DNA from: Lachnospiraceae bacterium
Lineage (GTDB): Bacteria; Bacillota; Clostridia; Lachnospirales; Lachnospiraceae
Assembly (NCBI GenBank): GCA_028689715.1
Contig: JAQVCQ010000004.1
Span: forward strand, 1 to 60,192
Reading direction: 5' to 3'
Length of the DNA: 60,192 bases
In this document: one piece after another, positions 16,764-27,179 of the stretch
How positions within the stretch are numbered: position 1 is the stretch's first letter
Layout: each line of letters begins with the position of its first letter
Position numbers and translations under genes: made by a program
Notes under the pieces: generated by a model
Databases searched by the model: none
What the model saw: only the letters and a program-made list of their open reading frames with translations
Told to the model about the DNA's origin: nothing

Positions 16764-17645
16764 TTATAATAAGATCACTTCATAACCTGCTTCAAAAACT
16801 TCGTCTGGTTCCAGATGATTTCCCCATTCCCTGTCTTCAACTGAACCATTAAACTCCTGTGCATCACATCTGCCATACCATGGTTCAATACAGACAAATG
16901 GTGCCTGGATCTTAGCCGGCGACCAGATACCAAATAAAGGTGCATCGAACTTCACTCTCAAATAAGATTCTCCATTCTTATCTGCAAGGTCGACCCCTTT
17001 TGCCTGATTTCCTTCTATTACGAGCGCATCGTCATCAAAAAGATGCTCTGAAAATTGAAGTTTACCATCGACTAATGGAAATGTTGTTTTAACAGGTCCT
17101 GCAAGTCCTTCCGGTGTGATCTGAGTACTGATGATCTCATCCTGTTGCGTATCAAATGTCAGATAACAATCTGTCTGTTTTGATATAGAATCCGGTGGGC
17201 AGAAAAATGCCGGATGTCCTCCTAATGAAAAATACATGGTTTCTCTGCTGTCATTGTAGACCTGCCAGCATACCTTCACTGTTCTGCCCTCGATTTTGTA
17301 TCCTTGTCTTAAGCGAAATGAAAAAGGGTACTTTTCCAGAGTCTCTTCATCAGATACAAGTTCGAACCAAAGCTGTGAATCTGTCTGGCTGATCATTTTG
17401 AACTCCATATCCCTAGCAAATCCATGTTTGCTCATAGTATATGTTCTACCTTTATAACGATACTGGTTATTCCGAAGTCCACCAACGAACGGAAACAGGA
17501 TGGGTGATGTTTTTCCCCAGTATTGAGGATCTGCGTTCCACATATACTCTTTTCCGGTACTTGTGCACTTGAGCGAAATAAGTTCTGCACCCTTGTCTTC
17601 CACAATGATCTCAATTTCATTTCCTGTCAGTTTTCTACGACTCAT
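16764..17645 (-). CDS. aldose 1-epimerase family protein
   Basis: 293 aa, of the galactose-mutarotase-like superfamily (LacX/YihR type). Near the N-terminus are AELISLKCTSTGKEYMWN and PILFPFVGGLRNNQYRYKG; GGHPAFFCP holds the probable catalytic His, and CIEPWYGRCD is near the end. Acts on an unidentified hexose or phosphosugar. The start at 17645 has an AGAGGG site and overlaps the VanZ-like stop by 11 nt, so it belongs to the truA-vanZ transcript. Confidence 0.82.
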   Translation of the reverse strand: MSRRKLTGNEIEIIVEDKGAELISLKCTSTGKEYMWNADPQYWGKTSPILFPFVGGLRNNQYRYKGRTYTMSKHGFARDMEFKMISQTDSQLWFELVSDEETLEKYPFSFRLRQGYKIEGRTVKVCWQVYNDSRETMYFSLGGHPAFFCPPDSISKQTDCYLTFDTQQDEIISTQITPEGLAGPVKTTFPLVDGKLQFSEHLFDDDALVIEGNQAKGVDLADKNGESYLRVKFDAPLFGIWSPAKIQAPFVCIEPWYGRCDAQEFNGSVEDREWGNHLEPDEVFEAGYEVILL

Positions 17646-18126
17646 ACATACCCTCTTTTCTATATTCAGTCTGCATTCTGAATTTCTCTGTAACTTTTGT
17701 AACTGCAAATCCTATCAGGACACCAAGCAAATTCAAAATGATATCATCTACATCAAAGGCGCCAAATCTGGTAACAAGCTGAAATAACTCAATATCCATG
17801 ATAAAAATAAAGGAGAAAAAGATCAGCCAGAATGGATGGTTGAACTTTTTAAATGCTTTGGGCAAAATCAATCCAAGTGGTACAAATACGAGAATATTAC
17901 CGAACAGATTCTCAAAACTGTTCATCGTCTCATAATATCGGATGTACATTGTTATCGTCTTAAATGGAATAAAATTGGCTGATGATATGCCATCTCTGAT
18001 AAATCCTTCTCCCCAACTCTTAGAAATCGTAAAAAGTTCTGAGATGGGATATTTAAAAATGATCAGTTTGATGATTATAATACTGTAAAGGAGAAAACAA
18101 ACTCTCCATCTCTTTTTCTTTTTCAA
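17635..18126 (-). CDS. VanZ-like membrane protein
   Basis: 163 aa with four predicted membrane helices and the VanZ motif ENLFGNILVFVPLGLILP, preceded by NFIPFKTI and followed by a helix ending in GAFDVDDIILNLLGVLIGF. Related proteins include VanZ of enterococci, linked to low-level teicoplanin resistance, but most chromosomal homologues have no assigned role. Its start overlaps the truA stop by 4 nt; the epimerase gene follows with overlap. Confidence 0.82.
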   Translation of the reverse strand: MKKKKRWRVCFLLYSIIIIKLIIFKYPISELFTISKSWGEGFIRDGISSANFIPFKTITMYIRYYETMNSFENLFGNILVFVPLGLILPKAFKKFNHPFWLIFFSFIFIMDIELFQLVTRFGAFDVDDIILNLLGVLIGFAVTKVTEKFRMQTEYRKEGMYES

Positions 18127-18863
18127 TATCTCACTTCCATAAGGGAAAGCCCCAACGCCGGAACCAATGGACCGGCTTTTTCCCGCATACCTGACTTCAT
18201 GATCACAGGTATGTCATCCGGCTGAATGTTTCCCTTTCCAATCTCTAATAGTGTACCTGTTAATATTCTGACCATGTGATGCAAAAAACCATTCCCAGAA
18301 TAGGTGAAAACGATCTCTTCCTGCTGCCGCTCGATCCTGATCTCTTCTATGGTTCGAATCGTTGATTTCTTTGTCTTTTTTTGTGAAGTGAATGCTTTAA
18401 AGTCATGCTCTCCAACAAATTGCTGGGCTGCCTTTTGCATCAGGGAAATATCGAACTCATCTTCTGATCTGAACACATACTTGCGGGAGAACACATCAGG
18501 AATCCTGCTGTTTCTGACCCTGTATCTGTATGTCTTACCAACCGCACTCAGTCTGCTGTGAAAACGCTGTGAGACCTCTTCAATGCCGACCACTGCTATA
18601 TCCTCAGGAAGGTATTGATTCAGATAGTCCATAACCTCTTTCGACCTAAAAGTAGACTGTATTTTGAAATTAGCGACCTGTCCATATGCATGAACACCCG
18701 CATCGGTTCTACCAGAGGCATGTATTTCAACGGGATATCCTGCCATTTTTTCAAGGATTGCTTCAAATTTAGCCTGTATTGTATTCGTACTGTCACCAAG
18801 TTTCTGCCATCCCTGATACCTGCCTCCATCATACTGGATGATGATCTTAAAATTCTTATCCAT
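18123..18863 (-). CDS. truA: tRNA pseudouridine(38-40) synthase
   Basis: 246-aa TruA, which isomerises uridines 38-40 in the tRNA anticodon stem. The catalytic Asp54 is in ASGRTDAGVHA; the start IIQYDGGRYQGWQ and GEHDFKAFTSQ and YSGNGFLHHMVRIL are family landmarks. Length is standard. Lies 15 nt downstream of the AI-2E-family permease gene and overlaps the VanZ-like gene by 4 nt. Confidence 0.96.
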   Translation of the reverse strand: MDKNFKIIIQYDGGRYQGWQKLGDSTNTIQAKFEAILEKMAGYPVEIHASGRTDAGVHAYGQVANFKIQSTFRSKEVMDYLNQYLPEDIAVVGIEEVSQRFHSRLSAVGKTYRYRVRNSRIPDVFSRKYVFRSEDEFDISLMQKAAQQFVGEHDFKAFTSQKKTKKSTIRTIEEIRIERQQEEIVFTYSGNGFLHHMVRILTGTLLEIGKGNIQPDDIPVIMKSGMREKAGPLVPALGLSLMEVRY

Positions 18864-18877
18864 AAACTACCCAATTT

Positions 18878-20086
18878 CTATTTTTTATTATCTGATTCAT
18901 GAATTTCTTTTTCCTGATCGAATTCATTTTGTCCATTTTCAAGATAACTGATATCTTTTTGATCATATTTTCTAAAATCGTTAACTGTTTTAATCAGAAG
19001 GCGAATGCTGGTTCTTGCATTGTCAAAAATTCCAGCCTGATTGAGATTCACCAGTACGATTCCAATAGGCACCGCAAAGATCATACCGGCAACACCACCG
19101 AATTTGAATCCCAGGAATAACAGGAACAATGTTGGCATCGGTGCGATCCCGATGGAATCTCCTACGATCTTAGGCTGAAGGAGCTGACGTCCTAAAAGTC
19201 CGGCACCATACATAATCAAAAAACCAACTGCAACAATATAATCTGAACTTAATAACTTGATCAGGGCCCAGGGAATCATGACTGCACCCATTCCAAAAAT
19301 GGGGAAAAAGTCAAATACTGCAATTCCGAGTGCGATCAGCATCCCATATTCAATATCCAGGACCATAAATCCTATCACGAGCATGATATAGATCCATATT
19401 TCGATCTTAAGCTGGGCAATAAAATAACCACCAACCGCCTGTTTCAGACTGGAATAAAAAATATGCCACTTTTCCTGTACTGAGACCGGAAGATGTTTTT
19501 TCAAAAATTGAGAAATTTCATCTTTTTCTGCAATAAAAAAGTATGCTGACAAAATTCCCATGATAATTCCGATCAGGACTGAAGGCAAATTTTTAGCAAA
19601 ACTTCCAACTGCCTCTACTGTTGGTGTCCCCATATTCTCGATCATACTTCCAAGAAAGGATGTGATGGTTGTGCCAATATTCGTAAAAGCATCCCTGATA
19701 TCAGGTGGGAGTTTGGCAAGCAGCAGATTCAAATTCCTGGCGATCTGCTCCAGATCCCCTTCAAAACTTTTATATATGTTAGGCAGATCATTGATCAGGC
19801 CTATGCTTTCTGTTACAAGTTTAGAGATGACAGCATATAAAATCAAGACTAAAATGGCGATTACCGCAATGATGACCATTGCCGATCCGGCTCTTCGCTT
19901 CATTTTTATTTTTTTTTCTAAAAATTTCACAAGCGGATTTGCCATCAGGGATATGATCCAGCCAATAACAAATGGCATGAAAAAACCCAGAATTCTTGGG
20001 ACTACAATGACAAAAAATAATACTCCGCCTATAAATAATGAAAGATTGACAATAATTCTGGCGAATCTTAATCCTGTATCTTTCAT
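18878..20086 (-). CDS. AI-2E family transporter / PerM-like permease
   Basis: About 402 aa with eight or so membrane segments, beginning with a paired hydrophobic hairpin and ending with helices around FDFFPIFGMGAVMIPWAL and GDSIGIAPMPTLFLLFLG, typical of the AI-2E transporter (UPF0118) family. Members export diverse small molecules or ions (TqsA, YdbI) and the substrate here is unknown. An ATG at 20098 overlaps the engB stop, but GGAGG inside that extension points to the ATG at 20086. The C-terminal 40 residues are charged and cytoplasmic. Confidence 0.8.
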   Translation of the reverse strand: MKDTGLRFARIIVNLSLFIGGVLFFVIVVPRILGFFMPFVIGWIISLMANPLVKFLEKKIKMKRRAGSAMVIIAVIAILVLILYAVISKLVTESIGLINDLPNIYKSFEGDLEQIARNLNLLLAKLPPDIRDAFTNIGTTITSFLGSMIENMGTPTVEAVGSFAKNLPSVLIGIIMGILSAYFFIAEKDEISQFLKKHLPVSVQEKWHIFYSSLKQAVGGYFIAQLKIEIWIYIMLVIGFMVLDIEYGMLIALGIAVFDFFPIFGMGAVMIPWALIKLLSSDYIVAVGFLIMYGAGLLGRQLLQPKIVGDSIGIAPMPTLFLLFLGFKFGGVAGMIFAVPIGIVLVNLNQAGIFDNARTSIRLLIKTVNDFRKYDQKDISYLENGQNEFDQEKEIHESDNKK

Positions 20087-20097
20087 ACCTGCCTCCA

Positions 20098-20712
20098 TCA
20101 GCGATCTGCTGTTGAATCAACCTCGTTTATACCGGTCAGTCTGTCGATCAGATCATAAATTTCTTCCCTTCCCTGCTTGGATGAAGCTGAGAACGGTATG
20201 ACGATCGTGTCTTTTAATACATCCAGACCTGTTTTAATCATTTTAACATGTTTTAGTATCTGACTGCGATTAATTTTATCAAGTTTAGTCGCAATGATAA
20301 TCGGCTGATATCCCTGCGCCAAGACCCATTGATACATATTTTTATCATTTGCGGATGGTTCATGCCTTATATCGATCAAAAGAAATACCGCTTTTAACTG
20401 TTTTGAGCTATGCAGATAATTCTCGATCATTTTGCCCCATTTTTCTTTCACAGACTGGGCTACCGTTGCATAACCATAACCAGGAAGATCAACAAAATAT
20501 AATTCCTCATTAATATTATAAAAATTAATCGTTTGTGTCTTTCCAGGCTGGGCACTTGTTCTTGCATAATTTTTTCGGTTCATCAGTGCATTGATCAGTG
20601 ATGATTTCCCTACATTACTTTTTCCGGCAAACGCAATTTCAGGAAGTGTATTTTCGGGAAGCGTACTTGTAACACCACATACCGTTTCCAGATTTACATT
20701 TTTAATGACCAT
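20098..20712 (-). CDS. engB: ribosome biogenesis GTP-binding protein EngB/YsxC
   Basis: 204-aa Era/Obg-like GTPase needed for 50S subunit assembly. G1 is AFAGKSNVGKSSLINAL, G3 is VDLPGYGYA, G4 is ATKLDKI, and the C-terminal SASSKQG supplies G5. The ATG at 20712 is preceded by GGGGG; an ATG six codons earlier has none. Placement directly after lon, and clpX-lon-engB order, is a classic Firmicute arrangement. Confidence 0.95.
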   Translation of the reverse strand: MVIKNVNLETVCGVTSTLPENTLPEIAFAGKSNVGKSSLINALMNRKNYARTSAQPGKTQTINFYNINEELYFVDLPGYGYATVAQSVKEKWGKMIENYLHSSKQLKAVFLLIDIRHEPSANDKNMYQWVLAQGYQPIIIATKLDKINRSQILKHVKMIKTGLDVLKDTIVIPFSASSKQGREEIYDLIDRLTGINEVDSTADR

Positions 20713-20726
20713 TTTTACCCCCTGCC

Positions 20727-23063
20727 TCACTCGGCGAATGCGTATCCGATTACTTCTTTCATCGTTTCCACAAAATAGATCTCGAGACCACTTTTGATCT
20801 CTTTTGTTATCTCTTCCACATCTTTTTCATTCTCGCGTGGAACAAGTACTGTCTTGATTCCTGCTGTTTTAGCTGCTAGGATTTTTTCTTTTAGTCCGCC
20901 GATTGGAAGCACTCTTCCTCGAAGCGTTATCTCTCCGGTCATTGCAACGTCAGCTCTGACCTTTTTGCCTGTTACTGCTGAGAGGACCGCAGTTGCCATC
21001 GTAATTCCTGCTGAAGGTCCATCCTTGGGAACTGCTCCTTCCGGGATGTGGATATGAATATCATGATCTTTAAAATAATCCTGATCAAGTCCATGTTCTT
21101 CACTGACAGATCGGATATAACTGATCCCTGCTATCGCAGATTCTTTCATGATATCCCCCAGTTGTCCAGTCAGTTCAAGATCTCCTTTTCCCGGCATAAC
21201 ATTGACTTCGATCTGTAATGTGTCTCCACCTACACTTGTCCATGCAAGACCCCTTACGATTCCGATTTCATCTTCCAGATTTGCTTTGTCCAGCGTATAT
21301 TTTTCTTTCCCAAAGTATTTGGTCAGATTACTGCCCGTGACCTTGATCTTATTTTTTTTGTCACGAAGAATCTCTTTCGCTGCTTTTCTGCAGATCTCAC
21401 CTATTTTTCGTTCCAGATCACGTACACCGGCTTCTCTGGTGTAATATTCAATAATGTTACGGATCGCCTGGTCACTGATCGTCAGTTGTTCTTCTTTCAG
21501 ACCGTTTTTCTTTAACTGCTTCTGAACCAGAAACTTTCTGGCAATATGAAACTTTTCATTTGAAGTATAGCTATTGATTTCAATAAGTTCCATACGATCC
21601 AGTAATGGTGCCGGTATCGTAGAAGTTGCATTTGCAGTTGCAATAAATAAGACCTGTGAAAGATCGATCGGAAGTTCTACATAGTGATCTCTGAATTTAG
21701 AATTCTGTTCAGAATCAAGCACTTCTAATAAAGCGGATGCTGTATCCCCTTTATAATCACTGCTTGTTTTGTCTATTTCATCCAATAAGATCAATGGATT
21801 TTTTACGCCGGCATTTTTTAATGCTGCAGCGATTCTTCCAGGCATTGCACCAACATAGGTTTTTCTGTGCCCTCTGATCTCAGCTTCGTCACGGACGCCT
21901 CCAAGACTGATTCTGACATATTTTTTATTGAGTGCATTGGCAACGGAACGGGCGATGGATGTCTTTCCGGTTCCAGGAGGTCCTACAAGACAAAGAATCG
22001 GACTTTCACCCTGGCTTGTCAGACTTCTTACTGCAAGGAATTCAAGAATACGCTCTTTTACCTTTTCAAGTCCGTAGTGCTCATCATTTAAAATTTCTTC
22101 TGCCCTGTTCAAATCAAGATTGTCTTTTGACATTTTATCCCATGGAAGTTCCAGCAATGTTTCAACATATGCACGCTGCATACTGCTTTCAGAGCTGTTA
22201 CCTGAAATCCCTTTGAATCTCGAAATCTCTTTTTCAATTTTCTCTCGGATTTCTTTTGGAGCCTTGATCTTTTTAAGGTCTTCAGTGAACTGATCTGCAT
22301 CGGAAAATGTATTGGTCTCACCAAGCTCTTCTCTGATGAACCCCAGCTGCTCTCTGAGGAGATATTCTTTCTGGTTCTTTTCTACGCGGTTTCTGACCTG
22401 CTCTGTCAGTTCTGCTTTGACACGTGCGATTTCAATTTCATTGAACAAGATCTCTGACAGATATTCATATCGTTCCCTGACATCAAGTGCCTCCAGTATT
22501 GTCTGTTTTACATTATAGCTTAATGGGATATTAATCGTGATCGTATCAAGTAGTCTTCCAAGTCCATAAGCATGATCCAGATGGGTGAATAAGGTCTTCC
22601 CGATTTTAGGATGATACGTAATATATTGTTGGAATAATTCTTTGATTTCCCTTACCATTGCCTCTTCTTCAATTGGATCCTGAACCGTATAAAAAGAATC
22701 CATCTCTTCAACAGATGCTAAAAGGAAATCCTCTACCCCTGAATTCAGTTCATGCAGCACAGCACGAGATAATCCTTCTACAAGGACTCGTACAATATTA
22801 TTAGGTAACTTCGTGACCTGTTTGATCGCAGCAATGGTTCCAATATGGTAAAGATCTTCCGCATCAGGCTCTTCTCTGTCCGGGTCTTTTTGTGTGATCA
22901 GAAAAATTCTCTGATCCTGTGTCATGGCGTTTTCGACTGCCTCAATGGATTTTTTACGGCTTAAGTCAAAATGGATAATCATCTCTGGTAGAACAGTCAT
23001 TCCACGGAGTGCTGTTGCAGGAAGCCATTCCCTATTCATTTTTTCTTTTTTTATATCTGCCAT
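20727..23063 (-). CDS. lon: ATP-dependent protease Lon (LonA)
   Basis: 778 aa with the LonA order: N-terminal substrate-binding domain ([23 protein letters not shown]), coiled middle, AAA+ module (Walker [10 protein letters not shown], Walker B ILLDEIDK), and C-terminal protease with the serine in [12 protein letters not shown] and the lysine in the [12 protein letters not shown] segment. Degrades misfolded and regulatory proteins in the cytoplasm. The start at 23063 is set by AGGAAGG; a longer frame would run through the clpX terminator. Followed 14 nt later by engB. Confidence 0.97.
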   Translation of the reverse strand: MADIKKEKMNREWLPATALRGMTVLPEMIIHFDLSRKKSIEAVENAMTQDQRIFLITQKDPDREEPDAEDLYHIGTIAAIKQVTKLPNNIVRVLVEGLSRAVLHELNSGVEDFLLASVEEMDSFYTVQDPIEEEAMVREIKELFQQYITYHPKIGKTLFTHLDHAYGLGRLLDTITINIPLSYNVKQTILEALDVRERYEYLSEILFNEIEIARVKAELTEQVRNRVEKNQKEYLLREQLGFIREELGETNTFSDADQFTEDLKKIKAPKEIREKIEKEISRFKGISGNSSESSMQRAYVETLLELPWDKMSKDNLDLNRAEEILNDEHYGLEKVKERILEFLAVRSLTSQGESPILCLVGPPGTGKTSIARSVANALNKKYVRISLGGVRDEAEIRGHRKTYVGAMPGRIAAALKNAGVKNPLILLDEIDKTSSDYKGDTASALLEVLDSEQNSKFRDHYVELPIDLSQVLFIATANATSTIPAPLLDRMELIEINSYTSNEKFHIARKFLVQKQLKKNGLKEEQLTISDQAIRNIIEYYTREAGVRDLERKIGEICRKAAKEILRDKKNKIKVTGSNLTKYFGKEKYTLDKANLEDEIGIVRGLAWTSVGGDTLQIEVNVMPGKGDLELTGQLGDIMKESAIAGISYIRSVSEEHGLDQDYFKDHDIHIHIPEGAVPKDGPSAGITMATAVLSAVTGKKVRADVAMTGEITLRGRVLPIGGLKEKILAAKTAGIKTVLVPRENEKDVEEITKEIKSGLEIYFVETMKEVIGYAFAE

Positions 23064-23091
23064 ATAATTAGCCTTCCTCGTCACTTTTTCT

Positions 23092-23124
23092 AAAAACAAA
23101 CGCCGCCCGCTAACGGACGACGTT
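23092..23124 (-). terminator. intrinsic terminator between clpX and lon
   Basis: GC-rich 11-bp stem (AACGTCGTCCG against CGGGCGGCGTT, three G-T pairs) with the tetraloop TTAG, then a T-rich run on the minus strand. It lies 16 nt past the clpX stop and 29 nt before the lon start, and would uncouple lon from clpX at least partly. Confidence 0.8.
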
Positions 23125-23139
23125 ATTTGTTCCATAGTA

Positions 23140-24396
23140 TTACTTCGCTTTTCTGACTTTCTCACGATGAACAATTAACGGCTCGCTCGTTCCTTCTACT
23201 GCTCCTTTGGTAATGGTGCAGCTTTCGATGGTATCATCTGAAGGGATCCGGTACATCAAATCCATCATAACTCTTTCCATAATGGAACGCAATCCTCTGG
23301 CTCCGGTCTTTCGATCCATCGCCTCTTTTGCGATCAGTTCAATGGCTGCCGGCTCAAAGTGAAGTTTTACATCATCAAATTCAAATAATTTCTGATATTG
23401 TTTCATTAAAGCACTTTTTGGTTCTTTTAAGATTCTGATCAGTGCCTGCGTGTCAAGTCCCTCCAATGCAACATTGATTGGCATTCTTCCTACAAATTCA
23501 GGAATCAGACCGAACTTGACCAGGTCATGAGGTGTTACGGCATGTAACAGTTCCCCAATCTCTTTTTCGCTTTTAGAAGCGATCTCTGCATTAAAGCCAA
23601 TAGATTTTTTATCCAATCTGGCTTCCACTATTTTTTCAAGACCATCAAATGCACCACCACAGATAAACAGGATGTTCGTTGTATCGATCTGGATCAGTTC
23701 CTGATGCGGATGTTTTCTTCCACCCTGTGGTGGAACAGACGCTACCGTACCCTCAATGATCTTAAGAAGTGCCTGCTGTACTCCTTCTCCTGAAACATCT
23801 CTTGTGATTGAAACATTTTCGCTCTTTTTTGTGATTTTATCAATTTCATCAATATAGACTATTCCGAACTGTGCCCGATCAACATCGTAATCTGCTGATT
23901 GGATCAGTTTTAACAGAATATTTTCAACATCTTCACCAACATAACCGGCTTCCGTCAACGTTGTTGCATCCGCAATCGCAAATGGTACATTAATGACCTT
24001 CGCCAGTGTCTGCGCCAGAAGCGTTTTTCCGGATCCTGTTGGTCCAATCATGATGATATTGCTTTTCTGCAATTCAACCTCTGGATCTTTTTCAGATGTG
24101 ATTCGTTTATAATGATTGTAAACTGCTACTGAAAGTACTTTTTTTGCTTCTTCCTGACCTATGACATATTCATCCAGGAACTCTTTGATCTCAACCGGTT
24201 TTAACAGGTTGATCTCCTGAGAAGGACTCTCAAATTCCTCCTCATCAAATTCTTCCTCGATAATGTCCGCGCAGATTTCAATACACTCATCACAGATATA
24301 TACCCCTGAAGGTCCTGCAATCAGCTTTTTTACCTGATCCTGCGTTTTATTACAAAAAGAACACCTTACTTTATCGTCGGAATTTTTTCCTGCCAT
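23140..24396 (-). CDS. clpX: Clp protease ATP-binding subunit ClpX
   Basis: 418-aa AAA+ unfoldase that feeds substrates to ClpP. The N-terminal zinc domain has Cys12, Cys15, Cys35 and Cys38 (CSFC...CDEC). Walker A is [12 protein letters not shown], Walker [10 protein letters not shown], and the GYVGEDVE pore loop is present; the ClpP-docking loop is seen near [11 protein letters not shown] and IGFNAEI. Normal length. Starts 25 nt after clpP, with which it forms the ClpXP operon. Confidence 0.97.
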   Translation of the reverse strand: MAGKNSDDKVRCSFCNKTQDQVKKLIAGPSGVYICDECIEICADIIEEEFDEEEFESPSQEINLLKPVEIKEFLDEYVIGQEEAKKVLSVAVYNHYKRITSEKDPEVELQKSNIIMIGPTGSGKTLLAQTLAKVINVPFAIADATTLTEAGYVGEDVENILLKLIQSADYDVDRAQFGIVYIDEIDKITKKSENVSITRDVSGEGVQQALLKIIEGTVASVPPQGGRKHPHQELIQIDTTNILFICGGAFDGLEKIVEARLDKKSIGFNAEIASKSEKEIGELLHAVTPHDLVKFGLIPEFVGRMPINVALEGLDTQALIRILKEPKSALMKQYQKLFEFDDVKLHFEPAAIELIAKEAMDRKTGARGLRSIMERVMMDLMYRIPSDDTIESCTITKGAVEGTSEPLIVHREKVRKAK

Positions 24397-24421
24397 CTTC
24401 CACTCCTATCAATTCTATCTG

Positions 24422-25027
24422 CTATTTGGTATCCTCAGATCCACTGGCACGGAATGTGATTACTTTGTCAATCAGTCCATATTCCTTAGCTTCTTCGGCA
24501 GTCTTCCAATTATCCCTGTCCGTATCTGCAGCAATGATATCAATCGGTTTGCCTGTATTTTCAGCAAGAATTTTGTTCAATTTTTCTTTTGTATGGAGAA
24601 TGTGCTTTGCTGCAATCTCAATTTCGGTCGCCTGGCCCTGTGCTCCGCCAAGTGGCTGATGAATCATGATCTCCGCATTTGGAAGTGCAAGTCTCTTGCC
24701 CTTTGTTCCGCCTGCAAGAAGAAAAGCTCCCATACTTGCTGCCATACCGATACAGATCGTTGAAACATCACATTTGATGAACTGCATGGTATCATAAATT
24801 GCCATTCCGGCAGTTACTGATCCACCTGGACTGTTGATATATAAATGTACATCCTTTTCAGGATCTTCTGCTTCCAAAAACAAAAGCTGTGCAACAACAA
24901 GACTTGCTGTTACTTCATTTACATCTTCGCCCAGAAAGATAATTCTCTCTTTTAATAATCTTGAATAAATATCATAGGATCTTTCGCCTCTGCTTGTTTG
25001 TTCAATAACATAAGGTACTAAACTCAT
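24422..25027 (-). CDS. clpP: ATP-dependent Clp protease proteolytic subunit
   Basis: 201-aa serine peptidase forming the tetradecameric ClpP barrel. The triad is Ser98 (GMAASMGA), His123 (MIHQPLGG) and Asp172; the N-terminal [21 protein letters not shown] is the processed start typical of ClpP. Works with ClpX encoded just downstream. Lies downstream of tig, the common tig-clpP-clpX order, with 140 bp between the two genes. Confidence 0.97.
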   Translation of the reverse strand: MSLVPYVIEQTSRGERSYDIYSRLLKERIIFLGEDVNEVTASLVVAQLLFLEAEDPEKDVHLYINSPGGSVTAGMAIYDTMQFIKCDVSTICIGMAASMGAFLLAGGTKGKRLALPNAEIMIHQPLGGAQGQATEIEIAAKHILHTKEKLNKILAENTGKPIDIIAADTDRDNWKTAEEAKEYGLIDKVITFRASGSEDTK

Positions 25028-25167
25028 TATGATTCCTCTTTTCTTTCATGTACTATACTGTTGTACTGTTTTTTCATCATAACGCACTCTTTGCAGCTTG
25101 ACAAGAAACCCGCTTTTTAATTAAGAGTTTTTTAATATTGTTTATTGAATTTTTGTGATTTTCAATA

Positions 25168-26454
25168 TTATTTTTCTTTTGCGGATTCTACCACAAATTC
25201 AACAGCTTTCTGAATTGCAAGATCATCCTTCATCTGTTTTTTCTCATGGTCTCCCATCAGTTCTTTGATCTTGTCAAGTTCCATCTTATATGTTTCAGCC
25301 ATTTTCACAAGTTCTGCTTCCAGCTCTTCTTCTGTGGTCTCGATCTTTTCTGCTGCTGCAACTGCTTCTAACACAAGTCTTGATTTGATTCTTTTTTCAG
25401 CCTGAGGTTTCACCTGTTCCATAAATTTGTCAGGTGTAAGTCCTGTAAACTGGAAGTACTGATCAATGCTGAGTCCCTGCTGCTGGATTCTCTGTGCAAA
25501 ATCTTCTACCATCTGTCTCTGCTGTGTTGCAAGCATTGCTTCAGGAATATCCATAGCTGCATCTTCTATGATCGCATCGATGACAGCGTCTTCTTTTGCT
25601 GCTTTTGCGTCAGCTGCTTTTTTATCTTCTAATTTCTTTTTGATATCTGCTTTATATTCTTCAAGTGTATCAAATTCAGATACTTCTCCTGCAAATTCAT
25701 CATTCAGTTCAGGAAGCTCTTTCTGTTTGATTTCTTTTACTGTGCATTTGAATACTGCTGCTTTTCCTTTTAATTCTTCTGCCTGATAATCTTCTGGGAA
25801 AGTAACATTTACTTCTGTTTCTTTTCCGATTTCAGCTCCAACAAGCTGTTCTTCGAATCCCGGAATAAAAGAACCTGATCCGATTGTTAATGGATAGTCT
25901 TCCCCTTTTCCGCCATCAAATGCAACTCCGTCTACAAAGCCTTCAAAATCGATCACTGTCTGATCACCATCGTTTACAGCACGGTCTTCAACAGAAACGA
26001 TTCTTGCATTATTTTCTCTTTCCTTGTCAAGAGCAGCATTGATTTCTTCGTCTGTAACAGAAACTTCGATCTTATCAACTTTAACGCCTTTGTATTTTCC
26101 AAGAGATACTTCCGGTTTGGTCGCTACTTCTGCTGTAAATATAAAAGGTTTTCCTGATTCAAGCTGAATCACGTCAATTTTTGGCTGAGAAACGATATCA
26201 AGTTCACAATTTTCCATTTCATCTGCATAAGCATCTGGAATCAGCGCATTTGCAGCATCTTCATAAAAAATTTCTTTTCCATACATTTTTTCGATCATTG
26301 CACGAGGTGCTTTTCCCTTACGGAATCCCGGAATGCTGATCTTGCCTTTATTTTTGTTGTAAGCACCCTGAATTGCTTTTTCAAGTGCTTCTGCTGATAC
26401 TTCAATTGTCACTTTCGCCATGTTCTTTTCAAGTTTTTCTACCTGTAAACTCAT
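25168..26454 (-). CDS. tig: trigger factor
   Basis: 428-aa ribosome-bound chaperone and peptidyl-prolyl isomerase. The ribosome-binding signature is FRKGKAPRAMIEK in the N-terminal domain, followed by a PPIase domain (GDQTVIDFEGFVDGVAFDGG) and a long helical C-terminal chaperone domain. Length is typical. Transcribed from an extended -10 promoter in the gap upstream, and probably a first step in a folding and proteolysis operon with clpP and clpX. Confidence 0.97.
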   Translation of the reverse strand: MSLQVEKLEKNMAKVTIEVSAEALEKAIQGAYNKNKGKISIPGFRKGKAPRAMIEKMYGKEIFYEDAANALIPDAYADEMENCELDIVSQPKIDVIQLESGKPFIFTAEVATKPEVSLGKYKGVKVDKIEVSVTDEEINAALDKERENNARIVSVEDRAVNDGDQTVIDFEGFVDGVAFDGGKGEDYPLTIGSGSFIPGFEEQLVGAEIGKETEVNVTFPEDYQAEELKGKAAVFKCTVKEIKQKELPELNDEFAGEVSEFDTLEEYKADIKKKLEDKKAADAKAAKEDAVIDAIIEDAAMDIPEAMLATQQRQMVEDFAQRIQQQGLSIDQYFQFTGLTPDKFMEQVKPQAEKRIKSRLVLEAVAAAEKIETTEEELEAELVKMAETYKMELDKIKELMGDHEKKQMKDDLAIQKAVEFVVESAKEK

Positions 26455-26560
26455 TTACTATATCCTCCTTAAATACCATCTGTGATTCTTTTTTTATGAA
26501 TAAAACTTCATGAAATAGCTTTCAATCTGTATACGAACCCATACTCACAGTCATTTTACG

Positions 26561-26566
26561 ATTATA
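26561..26566 (-). promoter_or_regulatory. probable tig promoter, extended -10
   Basis: On the minus strand reads TGCTATAAT, a perfect -10 hexamer with the TG extension, about 107 bp upstream of the tig ATG. No good -35 is present, which an extended -10 can tolerate. The rest of the stretch between here and 26672 is AT-rich without clear structure. Confidence 0.55.
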
Positions 26567-26672
26567 GCACAGGAATCCCCAAAATTCCAGCTTTTCTTTT
26601 GCTTTCATACATTTTTCACTTTTCTGATAAAACTGATAAAATTTTTACCGGGATCTTCTTCTTATTTTTTTG

Positions 26673-26701
26673 TTTCCATCCACAAAAAAATAAGTTATAA
26701 T
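26673..26701 (+). promoter_or_regulatory. promoter of the TM1266-like / ECF-S operon
   Basis: TTTCCA and TATAAT separated by exactly 17 bp on the plus strand. Transcription would begin near 26708, giving a leader of about 167 nt before the first gene. Confidence 0.55.
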
Positions 26702-26707
26702 ATATTC

Positions 26708-26874
26708 AGCCTGTTATAACAGATTCTTCTCTTATAACAGCCTGCATGTGCAAACAGATACCTTTCTAAAACCAAGGCAAACCCTGACGTCAAGAAAATC
26801 TGCTCCCCGACGTCTTTCGGCTGGCCCGCAGGACTTTTTTTATGCTTTCCAAAAATGAAGACAGGAGAATGAGT
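26708..26874 (+). other. 5' leader with repeats and possible structured RNA
   Basis: The first part holds a perfect 12-bp palindrome CTGTTATAACAG (26711-26722) and a second TTATAACAG at 26732-26740; CAGCCTG also occurs twice (26708, 26738). The second part is GC-rich with paired ACGTC/GACGT arms (26787-26791 and 26808-26812) and CCTG/CAGG arms around them, ending in a run of seven T at 26834-26840. I do not recognise any known riboswitch consensus. The palindrome could equally be an operator at the transcription start. Confidence 0.4.
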
Positions 26875-27120
26875 ATGGAAGATAAGATCGCAATCATCGG
26901 AATTTTTATACAGGATCATACCATGTCAGGCAAAGTCAATGAACTGTTGCATGAGTATGCACCCTATATCATTGGACGTATGGGAATTCCTTATCAGCAA
27001 AAATCTGTTCATGTCATCTCCGTTATCATCTGTGCGCCCCCAGGTGTGATCAGTGCACTCTCCGGAAAGCTGGGTCGTATTGACGGAATACAGTCAAAAG
27101 CGTTACAGGCTGCAATCTGA
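26875..27120 (+). CDS. TM1266-family iron-only hydrogenase system putative regulator
   Basis: 81-aa ACT-like protein: IAIIGIFIQDHTMSGKVNELL at the start, IGRMGIPYQQKSVHVISVII in the middle, and APPGVISALSGKLGRIDGI at the end. This matches the small TM1266 family often found with [FeFe]-hydrogenase maturation genes and presumed to bind a small ligand through an ACT/NikR-C-like fold. There is no DNA-binding domain. AGGAG seven nt before the ATG at 26875 decides the start. The next gene is an ECF S component, a pairing worth noting. Confidence 0.8.
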   Translation: MEDKIAIIGIFIQDHTMSGKVNELLHEYAPYIIGRMGIPYQQKSVHVISVIICAPPGVISALSGKLGRIDGIQSKALQAAI

Positions 27121-27179
27121 TTTGTTTTCACAGGCAGTACCTTATTATTATACTTTATTGTATCAAAAGGAGACTGAAC

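Noticed and set aside
26780-26840. SAM-I, TPP, THF, c-di-GMP or cobalamin riboswitch in front of the TM1266-like gene
   Set aside because: Searching by eye for each class's conserved core gave no match; short similarities such as CTGGCCCG are too small to count.
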